Shown: positions 25,828 through 33,939 of the stretch, in pieces | How the letters are laid out: each line of letters begins with the position of its first letter | How positions within the stretch are numbered: the first letter of the stretch is position 1 | Origin: Chloroflexota bacterium | GTDB taxonomy: Bacteria; Chloroflexota; Chloroflexia; Thermomicrobiales; UBA6265 | NCBI GenBank assembly: GCA_023423795.1 | Contig: JAFAEX010000155.1 | Location: 1-42,526, forward strand | Direction of reading: 5' to 3' | Length of the DNA: 42,526 nucleotides | Notes under the pieces: generated by a model | What the model was told of the DNA's origin: nothing | What the model saw: the letters and a program-made list of their open reading frames with translations, nothing else | Database searches by the model: none | Program-made: the position numbers and the translations under genes

Positions 25828-25930
25828 CGGGGCGTCCATCCATCGGCGAAGTTTGCAGGCGACTATCGGCGGATTGTCGGGTATATCGCGCCGGGCCGTC
25901 GAGAGCAGGAAACCGCCAGCACTGTAATCG

Positions 25931-25951
25931 TCGTATACTCGGTGCATACGA
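25931..25951 (+). promoter_or_regulatory. Promoter and inverted-repeat operator of the AbrB-Doc operon
   Basis: TCGTAT (25931-25936) and ATACGA (25946-25951) form an inverted repeat with further partial symmetry inside. The -10 box TATACT (25934-25939) lies within it, about 40 bases before the antitoxin ATG. An operator over the -10 box is the usual arrangement for toxin-antitoxin autorepression by an AbrB-type antitoxin. Confidence 0.55.
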
Positions 25952-25975
25952 GAGAACTAACCTGTACGGAGGCCG

Positions 25976-26194
25976 ATGATGATCGTCCAGCAACTGCGGA
26001 AGAGTGGAAACAGTTTCGTGGTGACCATCCCCAAGGAAGAGGTCGAGCGCAACGGCTGGAGCGAGGGCCAGATGCTGGCGGTCGCGTTGACGGAGATGGA
26101 GATCCTCCCCAAACTCCCAGCCGACCTGGAAGCCATCGTCGATGAGCGCTGGGAGCGCAACGAACCGGCGCTGCGCTACCTCGCGGATCGCTGA
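25976..26194 (+). CDS. AbrB/MazE-type antitoxin
   Basis: A 72-residue protein. Residues 3-45 form a swapped-hairpin AbrB DNA-binding domain (QQLRKSGNSFVVTIPKEEV, then GWSEGQMLAVALTEMEI), and residues 46-72 are an acidic tail that would wrap and neutralise the toxin. GGAGG lies before the paired ATG codons at 25976 and 25979; either may be used. It is followed after only 3 bases by the Doc-family gene. AbrB-type antitoxins paired with Doc are less common than Phd but known. It probably represses its own promoter at the palindrome 25931-25951. Confidence 0.88.
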   Translation: MMIVQQLRKSGNSFVVTIPKEEVERNGWSEGQMLAVALTEMEILPKLPADLEAIVDERWERNEPALRYLADR

Positions 26195-26197
26195 TCG

Positions 26198-26599
26198 ATG
26201 ACGCGATACCTGACTCTTGCCGAAGTCGTCGCCCTCCACCACAAAATGATGCGCGCCATGGGGACGCGGTCACAAGGTCTTCGCGATGAGGGTGCCCTCG
26301 AATCCGCCATCATGCGCGCCCGCATGGCGGCCCACTACGAGGACGCCGATATCGTCCGGCAGGCCGCGCTGATGACCGTCGGCATCTCGCAGGCGCAAGC
26401 GTTCGTCGATGGCAACAAGCGGTCGGCTTACCTGACGCTGGACACGTTCCTCGCTGCCAACGGGATCGACTTCGTCGGTGAACCACTCGACCTGGCCCGA
26501 CAACTTGAACTCGTCGCCGAGCGCCCCGGCGAGCGGGATGCCGCCACCGACGCATTCGAGGCGTGGCTCCGGGACCGTATCGCACCACGCTCCCGATAG
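26198..26599 (+). CDS. doc: Doc-family (Fic fold) toxin with altered active site
   Basis: A 133-residue Fic/Doc protein starting MTRYLTLAEVVALHHKMM, typical for Doc. The central motif normally reads H-x-F-x-(D/N)-(G/A)-N-K-R. Here it is QAFVDGNKRSAYL, with Gln (codon CAA) in place of the His. In phage P1 Doc that His is essential for phosphorylating elongation factor Tu, so this copy may be inactive, weak or differently catalytic. The rest (phosphate-binding GNKR, helices) is preserved. It starts 3 bases after the antitoxin stop and was probably part of an active module. Confidence 0.9.
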   Translation: MTRYLTLAEVVALHHKMMRAMGTRSQGLRDEGALESAIMRARMAAHYEDADIVRQAALMTVGISQAQAFVDGNKRSAYLTLDTFLAANGIDFVGEPLDLARQLELVAERPGERDAATDAFEAWLRDRIAPRSR

Positions 26600-26810
26600 C
26601 GCATTTACCCGGACACCAAACCCGCCGCGACGATCCGCCGCGCCGGATGTATCAGCGACGCCATCCCCCTCCTCTACTCGGGCGTACGGTTCCCGCCGAC
26701 GCACCCCGGCGCCGTGCCGAGGGCACGCCGGCTGCGGAATCCGACGACGGACCGGGACGGCAACCAGCCGCCCCGGCCGCGATCGCAGCGATGAAAGGAG
26801 CGATCCCGTC

Positions 26811-27155
26811 ATGCAGACGAACGACGCCAACGGCAACGCGACATCCACCCGCCGGCGCTTCGCCAAAGCCGCCGTCATCGCCGCGGCGGTGGCCGGCTTC
26901 GGCGCGGCCGGCCTCGGCGGCGCGCTCGCCAGCCACGACGACGACTGGGTCTTCGGCGGCTCCGGCGGCAGCGGCGGTTCCGGCGGCTCCGGCGGTTCCG
27001 GAGGAATCGGCGACGGCTGGGATGTCGTCTTCCCGAGCGGCGGCTCCGGCGGCAGCGGCGACAGCGGCGGCTGGATCTTCGGCGGTTCCGGCGGCTCCGG
27101 AGGCTCCGGCGGCGGCGATTGGGACGACTCCTGGGATGATTCCTGGGACGACTAG
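26811..27155 (+). CDS. Tat-exported Gly-Ser-rich low-complexity protein
   Basis: A 114-residue protein of unknown function. The twin-arginine leader is STRRRFAKAAVIAAAVAG (12-29), with likely cleavage after ALA (38-40). The mature part is almost entirely GGS repeats in two modules, each opened by an aromatic trio (DDDWVFGG at 43 and GGWIFGG at 86), plus a middle segment DGWDVVFPS. It ends in a tandem acidic/aromatic tail, DWDDSWDDSWDD. AGGAG lies before the ATG. The Asp-rich tail could bind calcium or surfaces, by inference. No family recognised. Its Gly-Ser codons are mostly ggc/tcc, so the DNA is itself repetitive. Confidence 0.78.
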   Translation: MQTNDANGNATSTRRRFAKAAVIAAAVAGFGAAGLGGALASHDDDWVFGGSGGSGGSGGSGGSGGIGDGWDVVFPSGGSGGSGDSGGWIFGGSGGSGGSGGGDWDDSWDDSWDD

Positions 27156-27168
27156 CGATCCTGGGCAG

Positions 27169-27193
27169 GGTCGGCGGCATCACGCCGCCGGCC
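27169..27193 (+). terminator. Hairpin terminator after the Gly-Ser-rich gene
   Basis: The stem 27169-27178 / 27184-27193 (one mismatch) encloses atcac, 14 bases after the stop codon. No T tract follows. Confidence 0.5.
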
Positions 27194-27280
27194 TCGACCC
27201 CGAGGCGCAGAGTCGCTGAGGCGCTCTCCACACCCACGACGGCGTCTTCATCTACGTCATCCCGATGCGTCGTCCCGTAC

Positions 27281-27360
27281 GTCATCCCGAGCTTGTCGAG
27301 GGATCTCGCTTTCCCCGCTTTCATGCGGACGACGAGATCCCTCGACAAGCTCGGGATGAC
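27281..27360. repeat. Dispersed palindromic repeat, copy 2 (perfect 28-bp arms)
   Basis: Arms 27281-27308 and 27333-27360 are identical as reverse complements (28 of 28), separated by 24 bases. The arms start GTCATCCCGAGCTTGTCG, as in copy 1. A further short piece, GTCATCCCGA, lies just upstream near 27256. It sits in the gap between the Gly-Ser-rich gene and the mannosyltransferase gene; I see no gene in 27194-27584. Confidence 0.9.
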
Positions 27361-27584
27361 CACGAGGCAGTCGGGCAGCGCGACACGACCGCCGGTACCC
27401 TGCGGCAACGAATTCCCCGGAATATCCCCTGCCGACGCCGCGTCGGGTGGAAGGCACCGGCACACTCCCCGCCCGCGGTCGCAGGCGACGTCATCGCACC
27501 AATCAGCAACACCTGCCGCACCGAAAAGTCATCCACCGCGGTCCCCAGGACGCCCAAACACGCAAGGCCCGGAGAATCTGCCCG

Positions 27585-29051
27585 ATGCGGTGCGGTGTGA
27601 CGCCCAAAGCCGAACCGGACCCCCTTTCCCTCGTCCTCGTGGGCTCCACCACCACCGGCGACCGCAGCAACGACGAGATCCCTCGACAGGCTCGAGATGA
27701 CACGGAGGGGGAGCGAGATGACGCGCGGGAACATTTTCAGGACCACGGCCGGACGCACGCCCCGGCCGCCTCGTCCCGAACCCGGGCGTGGCCGGTATGG
27801 GCGACGCCGCTGCTCTTCGCCTGCCTCGCCCTCTCGCTCACGCTGCCCCGGCTGACCTTCCCCGGCGAATACGTCTTCGACGAGCTCTACTACGCCCACA
27901 CCGCCGGGCACGTCGCCGCCAACGACCCCGGCCTCTACGACACCAGCGTCCTGCCGCGCGACGAACCGGCGATCGAGTGGACCCACCCTCCCCTCGCCAA
28001 ACTCGTCATCACCGGCGGCATCCTCGTCTTCGGAGACCAGCCCTTCGGCTGGCGCATCGCCAGCGCCCTCCTCGGCGCGCTCGGCGTCGCCCTCGCCTAC
28101 CTGCTCGGGCGCGACCTCTCGGGCAGCGCCGTCGTCGGGGCGGTCGCCGCCGGGTTGCTGCTGTTCGACGGCCTGTGGTTCGTCGAATCCCGGCTCGGCA
28201 TGTCGAACATCCTCTACGCCGTGCTGGCAAACGCCGCCCTCTTCGCCTTCGCCCGCGCGCTCGCCGCGCCGGCCCCTGCATTGGGGCCACTCCTGGCCAC
28301 CGGCTTGTTCCTCGGGCTGGCGCTGGCCACCAAGTGGAGCGCGGCCGCCCTCATCGGGTTCGTCGGCCTCGCCATCGGCTGGCGCGTCGCGATCCTCTGG
28401 CGCACCGGCCAGCGCGAAAACGCCAACGCCCTGGCACGCACGGCGGCGCTCGCCCTGATCGCCCTCCCCGCCGCCGTCTACGCCGCGTCCTGGCTGCACT
28501 TCTTCCTCGTCGGCAACGGATTGGCCGACCTCGTCGCCCTCCATCGGGCGATGCTCGCCTACCACGCCGGCATCGGCGTACCCCACCCCGATTCGTCGCC
28601 CTGGTGGACGTGGCCGCTCGCCGCGAAACCGGTCTGGTACTACACCGCCCCACGCGGGACCGAGGGCGCGTTCGTCATCGCCAACGGCAACCCCCTGCTC
28701 TACTGGCCGATGGTCCCGGCGGTCGCCTGGGTCGCCATCGACTGGTGGGGCCGCCGACCGCGCGCGCTCCTCGTGCTCGCGGTCGGCTTCGCCGGCCAAT
28801 GGCTGCCGTGGGCGCTCTCCCCGCGCGGCACATTTCTGTACCACTTCCTGCCGGTCGTCCCCCTCGGCTGCATCGCCCTCGCGGTGGTGCTCGTCGGGCT
28901 CTGGAGCCGCGCCCGCCTCGGACGCTTCGTCGCGGGCGCCTACGCCGTCGCCGTCGTCGCCGCCTTCGCGTTCTTCTACCCCGTCCTCGCCGCCCTGCCC
29001 GTCACCCCGGAGCAACTGGACCTGCGACTCTGGTTCGATAGTTGGCGCTGA
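27585..29051 (+). CDS. GT39-type dolichyl/polyprenyl-phosphate-mannose protein mannosyltransferase-like protein
   Basis: A membrane enzyme of about 488 residues with roughly ten spans. Hallmarks are the Asp-Glu in FPGEYVFDELYYAHTAGHVA, the catalytic region in PMT enzymes, and the loop WTHPPLAKLVI, followed by GWRIASALLGALGVAL. It would transfer a sugar from a lipid donor to exported protein or another acceptor at the outer face of the membrane. The start is uncertain: ATG 27585 has GGAG about 10 bases upstream, but the 60 following residues include a translated half copy of the palindromic repeat (NDEIPRQARDD). The catalytic protein proper starts near residue 65. It may cooperate with the GT2 enzyme at 17322-18101, by inference. 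Confidence 0.85.
   Translation: MRCGVTPKAEPDPLSLVLVGSTTTGDRSNDEIPRQARDDTEGERDDAREHFQDHGRTHAPAASSRTRAWPVWATPLLFACLALSLTLPRLTFPGEYVFDELYYAHTAGHVAANDPGLYDTSVLPRDEPAIEWTHPPLAKLVITGGILVFGDQPFGWRIASALLGALGVALAYLLGRDLSGSAVVGAVAAGLLLFDGLWFVESRLGMSNILYAVLANAALFAFARALAAPAPALGPLLATGLFLGLALATKWSAAALIGFVGLAIGWRVAILWRTGQRENANALARTAALALIALPAAVYAASWLHFFLVGNGLADLVALHRAMLAYHAGIGVPHPDSSPWWTWPLAAKPVWYYTAPRGTEGAFVIANGNPLLYWPMVPAVAWVAIDWWGRRPRALLVLAVGFAGQWLPWALSPRGTFLYHFLPVVPLGCIALAVVLVGLWSRARLGRFVAGAYAVAVVAAFAFFYPVLAALPVTPEQLDLRLWFDSWR
27674..27701. repeat. Dispersed palindromic repeat, half copy inside the GT39 coding region
   Basis: One 28-base arm matching the right arm of copy 2 with two changes. It keeps the reading frame open and is read as NDEIPRQARDD in the N-terminal extension of the GT39 protein. 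No left arm is present. Confidence 0.85.
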
Positions 29052-29198
29052 TCGTCGCCGACGTTCACCCGGTCCGAACAACCAACGCCTGAACTGATCC
29101 CGCCGTTGGCGCTGCTCCAATTGACAGGATGGCCGAGCGGTGTACCGTGAAACGGAACGAACCGTCGGGTCGAGGACGCGATCGGATCCGCTCCGCCG

Positions 29199-31610
29199 AT
29201 GGGCAATGGCGCGCAGGATGCCGAGAACCCATCCCGCATGGTTCGGCCGTCGCGGGCGATCGAGCCCGCGGCGAGCCGGCATGCCTCCTTGCCGCGGCCT
29301 CGTACCCCGCTCATCGGTCGGGAGAAGGACGCGGAGACGATCGCCAACCTGCTCCGGCGCGACGACGTCGCCCTCGTCACGCTGACCGGACCCGGCGGCG
29401 TCGGAAAAACGCGCCTCGCCATCCGCGTCGCCAACGACCTCGCTGGCGAATTCGCTGAGGACGCCTGCTTCGTCGAACTCGGCTCCGTGCGCAATCCCGA
29501 GATGGTGCTGCCCGCGATCGTGCGCGCGCTCGGCCTCCCCGACCGGGGCGCGGCATTGCCGGCCGACCTCCTCCGGGCGCACCTGCGGGAGCGCGAGATC
29601 CTGCTCGTGCTCGACAACGTGGAGCAGATCGTGGCGGCGGGGCCATCCCTCTCCGCGCTGCTGGCGTCGTGCCCGGGGCTGAAAATCCTCGCCACCAGCC
29701 GGGTCGTGCTGCGGCTAACCGGGGAGCACGACGTGCCGATCGACCCACTGCCGATACCCGAATCAGTCCAGCTGTTCGTGACGCGCGCGAAGGCTTCCGA
29801 TCCGTCGTTTACGCTCACGGCCACCAACGCGGCAACGGCTTCCGCGATCTGCGCCCGGCTCGACGGTCTTCCGCTCGCCATCGAACTAGCCGCCGCGCGC
29901 GTCCCGGTGCTGGCCCCGGCTGCGCTGCTTTCCCGCCTCGAGCGCGCGCTGCCGTTGCTGACCGGCGGAGCCCGCGACCACCCGGATCGCCTGCGGACGA
30001 TGCGCGCGGCGATCGCATGGAGCGTCGATCTGCTCGGGACGGTCGAACGCGGCGTCATGTTCCGGCTGGCAGTCTTTGAGGGCGGGTTCGCGTTGCGCTC
30101 CGCCGAGGCGGTCTGCGCCCTGCTGGCGCAGGGTGGGCCCCCGCGATCGCCGGAGTGGCCAGAGTGGATGCCGCCGACCCACTCGATGCTCGATGCCATT
30201 CAATCGCTCGTGGAGAACAGCCTGCTCAAGCCGGCAACCTTTCCGTCGTCGGACGAACCGCGCTACCAGATGCTGGAAACCGTCCGCGAGTTCGGGCTCG
30301 AACGGCTGGCCGCAAGCGGTGACGAACGAACCGTGCGGGCGGCGTGCGCCGCCCACATGCTGGCGCTCGTGGAATCGACGTCCGACCAGATCGTCTCCGC
30401 GGACTTCCGCGCCGCGGTCGCGCGGCTGGACGCCGATCACGACAACGCCCGCGCGGCGCTGGCGTGGGCCGAATCCACGGGCGATCCCGACCGCGGGCTG
30501 CGGTTGGCGAACGGCCTCGCCCGGTATTGGGCGATCCGGGGGTACTACCGCGAAGGACGAAGCTGGCTGGAACGGATGTTGGCCGTGTCCACGGAGGCAT
30601 CGTCATCCCGCGCGGCGGCCCTGCGAAACGCCGGCTGGCTGGCCCGGCTCCAGGGTGAAACGGACGCCGCGCAGGCATACCAGGAAGCGGCAGCGGCGAC
30701 CGCCCGGGAGAGCGCGGACGACGCTTCCGCCGCCGGCATCGTGCAGGAACTCGCGCTCGTCGCCATGCACCGCGGCGACTACCAGCAGGCGGTCGCGCTG
30801 ATGGGAGACGCGCTGGCGTTGTACGAGGCAGCCGGATCGCTGCTTCCGGAACACGCCCGCGGCCTAAGCCTCGCCCATGCCAACCTGGCGCAGGTCTGCC
30901 TCGCGAACGGCGACGCCGAGCGCGCCGGCGAGCATGCCGAGGCGGCTGCGCGAAGCCAGCGGGCGCTCGGGTTCGTCTGGGCGCTCGCCGACACGATGCG
31001 GATCGTCGGCGACGTTGCCCGGGAACGCGGCGAGCGACGACGCGCGTTGGCCGCCTACGGCGAGGCGGTGGACCTGTCGCGCGAAATCGGGGACCGCCGC
31101 TTCCTCGCCAACGCGATCGCCGGCATCGCCACCGTTGCGGCCAGCGGCGCCGATCCGGTGCGCGCCGCCCACCTCTGCGCCGCCGCCACGATCCACCATG
31201 CCCAGATCGGCGCGGGCATCGAATCGTGGCAGCAAGTCCGCCACCAGCAGGCCGTCGCGCTCGTCCGCGCCGACCTCGCCCCGGACGTGTTTGCGCGGGC
31301 CTGGGCGACCGGCGAAACCATGCCGTTGGGGGAGGTCATAGCCGAGGCGCTCGCCGTCGCCCAAGCCGGGGCAACGGACACCGACGAAGCGCCGGCAGCG
31401 GATGACTCCGCCACAGATCGGCTGACGGCGCGCGAAATGGATGTGTTGCGCCTCCTCGCCGACGGCCTCAGCGACCGCGACATCGCCTCCGCGCTTTCGA
31501 TCAGCCCGCGCACCGTCGGATTCCACGTCGCCAACGTGCTGGCCAAGTTCGGCGTCGAATCCCGTACCGCCGCCACCGCCGCTGCCCTCCGCCGGGGGTT
31601 GGTCACGTAG
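29199..31610 (+). CDS. LuxR-family transcriptional regulator with NB-ARC-like ATPase and TPR repeats
   Basis: About 803 residues. The N-terminal signature TPLIGREKDAETIANLL leads to Walker A (GPGGVGKTRLA) and Walker B (ILLVLDNVEQI), then a winged-helix region and a TPR-like array (about 430-700). The C-terminal LuxR HTH (LTAREMDVLRLLADGLSDRDI, then ISPRTVGFHVANVLAKFGV) binds DNA. This layout belongs to STAND-type regulators, which oligomerise with ATP when a ligand binds the repeats. Start is unsure: ATG 29199 and ATG 29238 both lack a clear ribosome-binding site, and 29238 would shorten it by 13 residues. It is followed by two alpha/beta hydrolases that it may control. Confidence 0.92.
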   Translation: MGNGAQDAENPSRMVRPSRAIEPAASRHASLPRPRTPLIGREKDAETIANLLRRDDVALVTLTGPGGVGKTRLAIRVANDLAGEFAEDACFVELGSVRNPEMVLPAIVRALGLPDRGAALPADLLRAHLREREILLVLDNVEQIVAAGPSLSALLASCPGLKILATSRVVLRLTGEHDVPIDPLPIPESVQLFVTRAKASDPSFTLTATNAATASAICARLDGLPLAIELAAARVPVLAPAALLSRLERALPLLTGGARDHPDRLRTMRAAIAWSVDLLGTVERGVMFRLAVFEGGFALRSAEAVCALLAQGGPPRSPEWPEWMPPTHSMLDAIQSLVENSLLKPATFPSSDEPRYQMLETVREFGLERLAASGDERTVRAACAAHMLALVESTSDQIVSADFRAAVARLDADHDNARAALAWAESTGDPDRGLRLANGLARYWAIRGYYREGRSWLERMLAVSTEASSSRAAALRNAGWLARLQGETDAAQAYQEAAAATARESADDASAAGIVQELALVAMHRGDYQQAVALMGDALALYEAAGSLLPEHARGLSLAHANLAQVCLANGDAERAGEHAEAAARSQRALGFVWALADTMRIVGDVARERGERRRALAAYGEAVDLSREIGDRRFLANAIAGIATVAASGADPVRAAHLCAAATIHHAQIGAGIESWQQVRHQQAVALVRADLAPDVFARAWATGETMPLGEVIAEALAVAQAGATDTDEAPAADDSATDRLTAREMDVLRLLADGLSDRDIASALSISPRTVGFHVANVLAKFGVESRTAATAAALRRGLVT

Positions 31611-31902
31611 CCGCGCGCGAGGCCCCGCAGGATTACCTGTTCCGATCTCCAACGGGCACACGACGAATCCCGTAGTTCTCCCGGCGCGCTGACGTTGCCG
31701 GCCCGGCATCGTAAGGCTACGCCGGCGATCGGCCAGCGGCGCGGAAACCCCAAGGACGAGCGCAGGCGCCGGGTGATGCGCACACCTCGCTCCCGAAGCC
31801 ACTCCTCACCATGCCGCTGCCCCCGTTGGCCGCGTCGTTCTACGGCTGCGCTACGCCGCGCATGCGTCCGGCGGATGCCGGTCCTGAAGAAGGGAACCCG
31901 CG

Positions 31903-32799
31903 ATGCCATCGATCGGCCTTGAGAGCCCGCCCGGTCTTTTCGGTCGCCTGCTCACGCGCCGCGCGACGCTCCGCCGGGTGGCCGGGGCCGGCGCGGCCGC
32001 CGCGCTCGCCGCGTCCGTCCGGAACGGCGCCCCCGCATCCGCAGCCCAGGAAGGAACCCCGATGACCGACGCATCGCCCGCGGCAAGCGGCACGCCCACC
32101 GTCGTCCTCGTCCACGGCGCGTTCGCCGACGCCTCCGGCTGGGCCGACGTCATCTCCCTCCTGCAGGCCGACGACATCGCCGTGATGGCCCCGGCCAACC
32201 CGCTGCGCAGCGTGTCCGGCGATTCCGCCTACATCGCAAGCGTGGTGAGCCAGATCCCAGGTCCCGTCCTGCTGGTCGGCCACTCGTACGGCGGCATGGT
32301 GATCTCCAACGCCTCGGCGATGGCCGAGAACGTCGTCGGTCTCGTTTACATCTGCGGGTTCATCCCTGAGGAAGGCGAATCCATCCAGGCGCTCGCGGAG
32401 CAATCCACCGACAGCTTGCTGGGACCGAACCTGCGCCCGGCCCAGTACCCGAGCGGCGGCGACGAGCCGGGCATCGAGCTGTACATCGACCCGGCCGCCT
32501 TCCACCAGGTGTTCTGCGCCGACCTGCCGGCCGAGCAGGCGGCGATCATGGCGGTGTCGCAGCGGCCCGGTTCGGGGCTCGGCTTCGCCGAACCGTCCGG
32601 TCCGGTCGGCTGGAAGACCCTGCCGTCGTGGGCAATGATCTCGCCCAACGACCTGACCATCGGGCCGAGCGGCGAACGCTTCATGGCCGAACGCGCCGGC
32701 GCGATCATCACCGAGGTCGATGCCTCGCACGTGGCCATGATGTCGCAGCCGCAGGCGGTTGCCGACCTCATCCGCTCCGCCCTCGGCTCGCTCGCCTGA
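31903..32799 (+). CDS. Alpha/beta hydrolase with Tat-type leader
   Basis: A 298-residue hydrolase. The leader LLTRRATLRRVAGAGAAAAL (16-35) has the twin-arginine look and ends near ASAAQ, so the protein is probably exported. The fold starts PTVVLVHGAFADASGW. The nucleophile is Ser128 in GHSYGG, and the His is in VDASHVAMM near the end. It resembles the EstC/salicylate esterase-like group. AAGGGA lies about 7 bases before the ATG. The next gene is a second alpha/beta hydrolase on the same strand after 99 bases. Substrate is unknown. Confidence 0.88.
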   Translation: MPSIGLESPPGLFGRLLTRRATLRRVAGAGAAAALAASVRNGAPASAAQEGTPMTDASPAASGTPTVVLVHGAFADASGWADVISLLQADDIAVMAPANPLRSVSGDSAYIASVVSQIPGPVLLVGHSYGGMVISNASAMAENVVGLVYICGFIPEEGESIQALAEQSTDSLLGPNLRPAQYPSGGDEPGIELYIDPAAFHQVFCADLPAEQAAIMAVSQRPGSGLGFAEPSGPVGWKTLPSWAMISPNDLTIGPSGERFMAERAGAIITEVDASHVAMMSQPQAVADLIRSALGSLA

Positions 32800-32898
32800 C
32801 CGCGTCGGCCGGCGGCAGGTCCGCTGCCGCCGGCCGCGCACCACCATCACCGTCAATCGCCTCGCCGGCAATCGGCGCCCACCAGGAGGGGCATCCAC

Positions 32899-33753
32899 AT
32901 GGTCGCCACCGACTCTCGCCCAGCCAGCGGCTCGGCCTTCGTCGCCACGGCGGACGGCGCGCGCATCTTCTACAAGGACTGGGGCAGCGGACAACCCGTC
33001 GTCTTCAGCCACGGCTGGCCGCTCAACGCCGACGCCTGGGACGACCAGATGATGTTCGTCGCCGCGAACGGCTTCCGCGCCATCGCCCACGACCGCCGCG
33101 GTCATGGACGGTCCAGTCAGCCGTGGCACGGCAACGACATGGACACCTACGCCGACGACCTGGCAACGCTGATGGACGCGCTCGACCTGCGCGACGCCGT
33201 CCTCGTGGGCCATTCGACGGGCGGCGGCGAGGTGACCCGCTATATCGGACGCCACGGCACGTCGCGGGTGGCCAAGGTCGTGCTGGTCGGCGCCATCCCG
33301 CCGCTCATGCTGAAGACCGACGCCAACCCGCTCGGGCTGCCGATCGAGGCGTTCGACGCCATCCGCAACGGCGTCGCCGCCGACCGCTCGCAGTTCTACA
33401 AGGATCTCGGCGCACCGTTCTACGGGGCGAACCGCCCCGGATCGGCGGCGTCGCAGGGCATCCTGGACCAGTTCTGGCTCCAGGGCATGCAGGTCGGACT
33501 CAAGGGCGCCTACGATTGCATCGCGGTCTTCTCCGAGACGGACCTGACCGAAGACTTGAAGCGCTTCGACGTCCCGACCCTGATCGTCCACGGCGACGAC
33601 GACCAGATCGTGCCGTTCGTCGCGTCGGCCCCGCTCGCCGCGGAAATCGTCCGTGACGTGACGCTGAAGGTCTACGAAGGCGCTCCCCACGGCCTCACCG
33701 CAACCCACAAGGATCGGTTCAACGCTGACCTCCTGGATTTCCTGAACGCCTGA
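32899..33753 (+). CDS. Alpha/beta hydrolase of the non-haem chloroperoxidase/arylesterase group
   Basis: A 284-residue cytoplasmic hydrolase with no signal peptide. The family start GARIFYKDWGSGQPVVFSHGWPLNADAW is clear. The oxyanion hole lies in SHGWPL. The catalytic residues are Ser106 (VGHSTGGGE), Asp in VHGDDDQIVP (about 235) and His264 (GAPHGL). The RRGHGRSS turn is typical. Such enzymes work as esterases and also carry out perhydrolysis, the basis of the bacterial non-haem haloperoxidase name. AGGAGG lies 10 bases before the ATG. It follows the exported hydrolase and may be co-transcribed. Confidence 0.93.
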   Translation: MVATDSRPASGSAFVATADGARIFYKDWGSGQPVVFSHGWPLNADAWDDQMMFVAANGFRAIAHDRRGHGRSSQPWHGNDMDTYADDLATLMDALDLRDAVLVGHSTGGGEVTRYIGRHGTSRVAKVVLVGAIPPLMLKTDANPLGLPIEAFDAIRNGVAADRSQFYKDLGAPFYGANRPGSAASQGILDQFWLQGMQVGLKGAYDCIAVFSETDLTEDLKRFDVPTLIVHGDDDQIVPFVASAPLAAEIVRDVTLKVYEGAPHGLTATHKDRFNADLLDFLNA

Positions 33754-33838
33754 CCAGGAGCTGCGAACCGGGTCCGATGGCCCCCGTTCGCAGAGAGCCT
33801 GGCGCTGCTGGCCCCCGATCCGCTCGATGACCGCCCGG

Positions 33839-33887
33839 TCGTGCGCCCCTCCCCCTCGCCCAGCCGGCAAAGGGACTGGGCGCACGA
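33839..33887. terminator. Possible hairpin between convergent genes
   Basis: TCGTGCGCCC (33839-33848) and GGGCGCACGA (33878-33887) are exact complements; an alternative shorter hairpin CGCCCAG/CTGGGCG overlaps it. It lies between the hydrolase ending at 33753 and the membrane-protein gene ending at 33940. No T tract. Confidence 0.4.
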
Positions 33888-33939
33888 TCGAGCTTGATGC
33901 GGCCCGCCAACGACGGACATCGTACCGCTCGAAGCCGCG

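Noticed and set aside
23038..26145. A very long plus-strand open frame opposite valS
   Set aside because: It is antisense to a gene with full synthetase motifs. Its Arg/Gln/His-rich composition is what GC-rich codons give when read backwards.
26955..27118. The Gly-Ser DNA repeats as a non-coding microsatellite or CRISPR-like array
   Set aside because: The repeats keep a single reading frame with a Tat leader, ribosome-binding site and terminator. Unit spacing is irregular and there are no spacers.
27447..27584. A start of the mannosyltransferase at an upstream ATG (27447)
   Set aside because: The added residues are Arg/His-rich with no ribosome-binding site; ATG 27585 has GGAG upstream.
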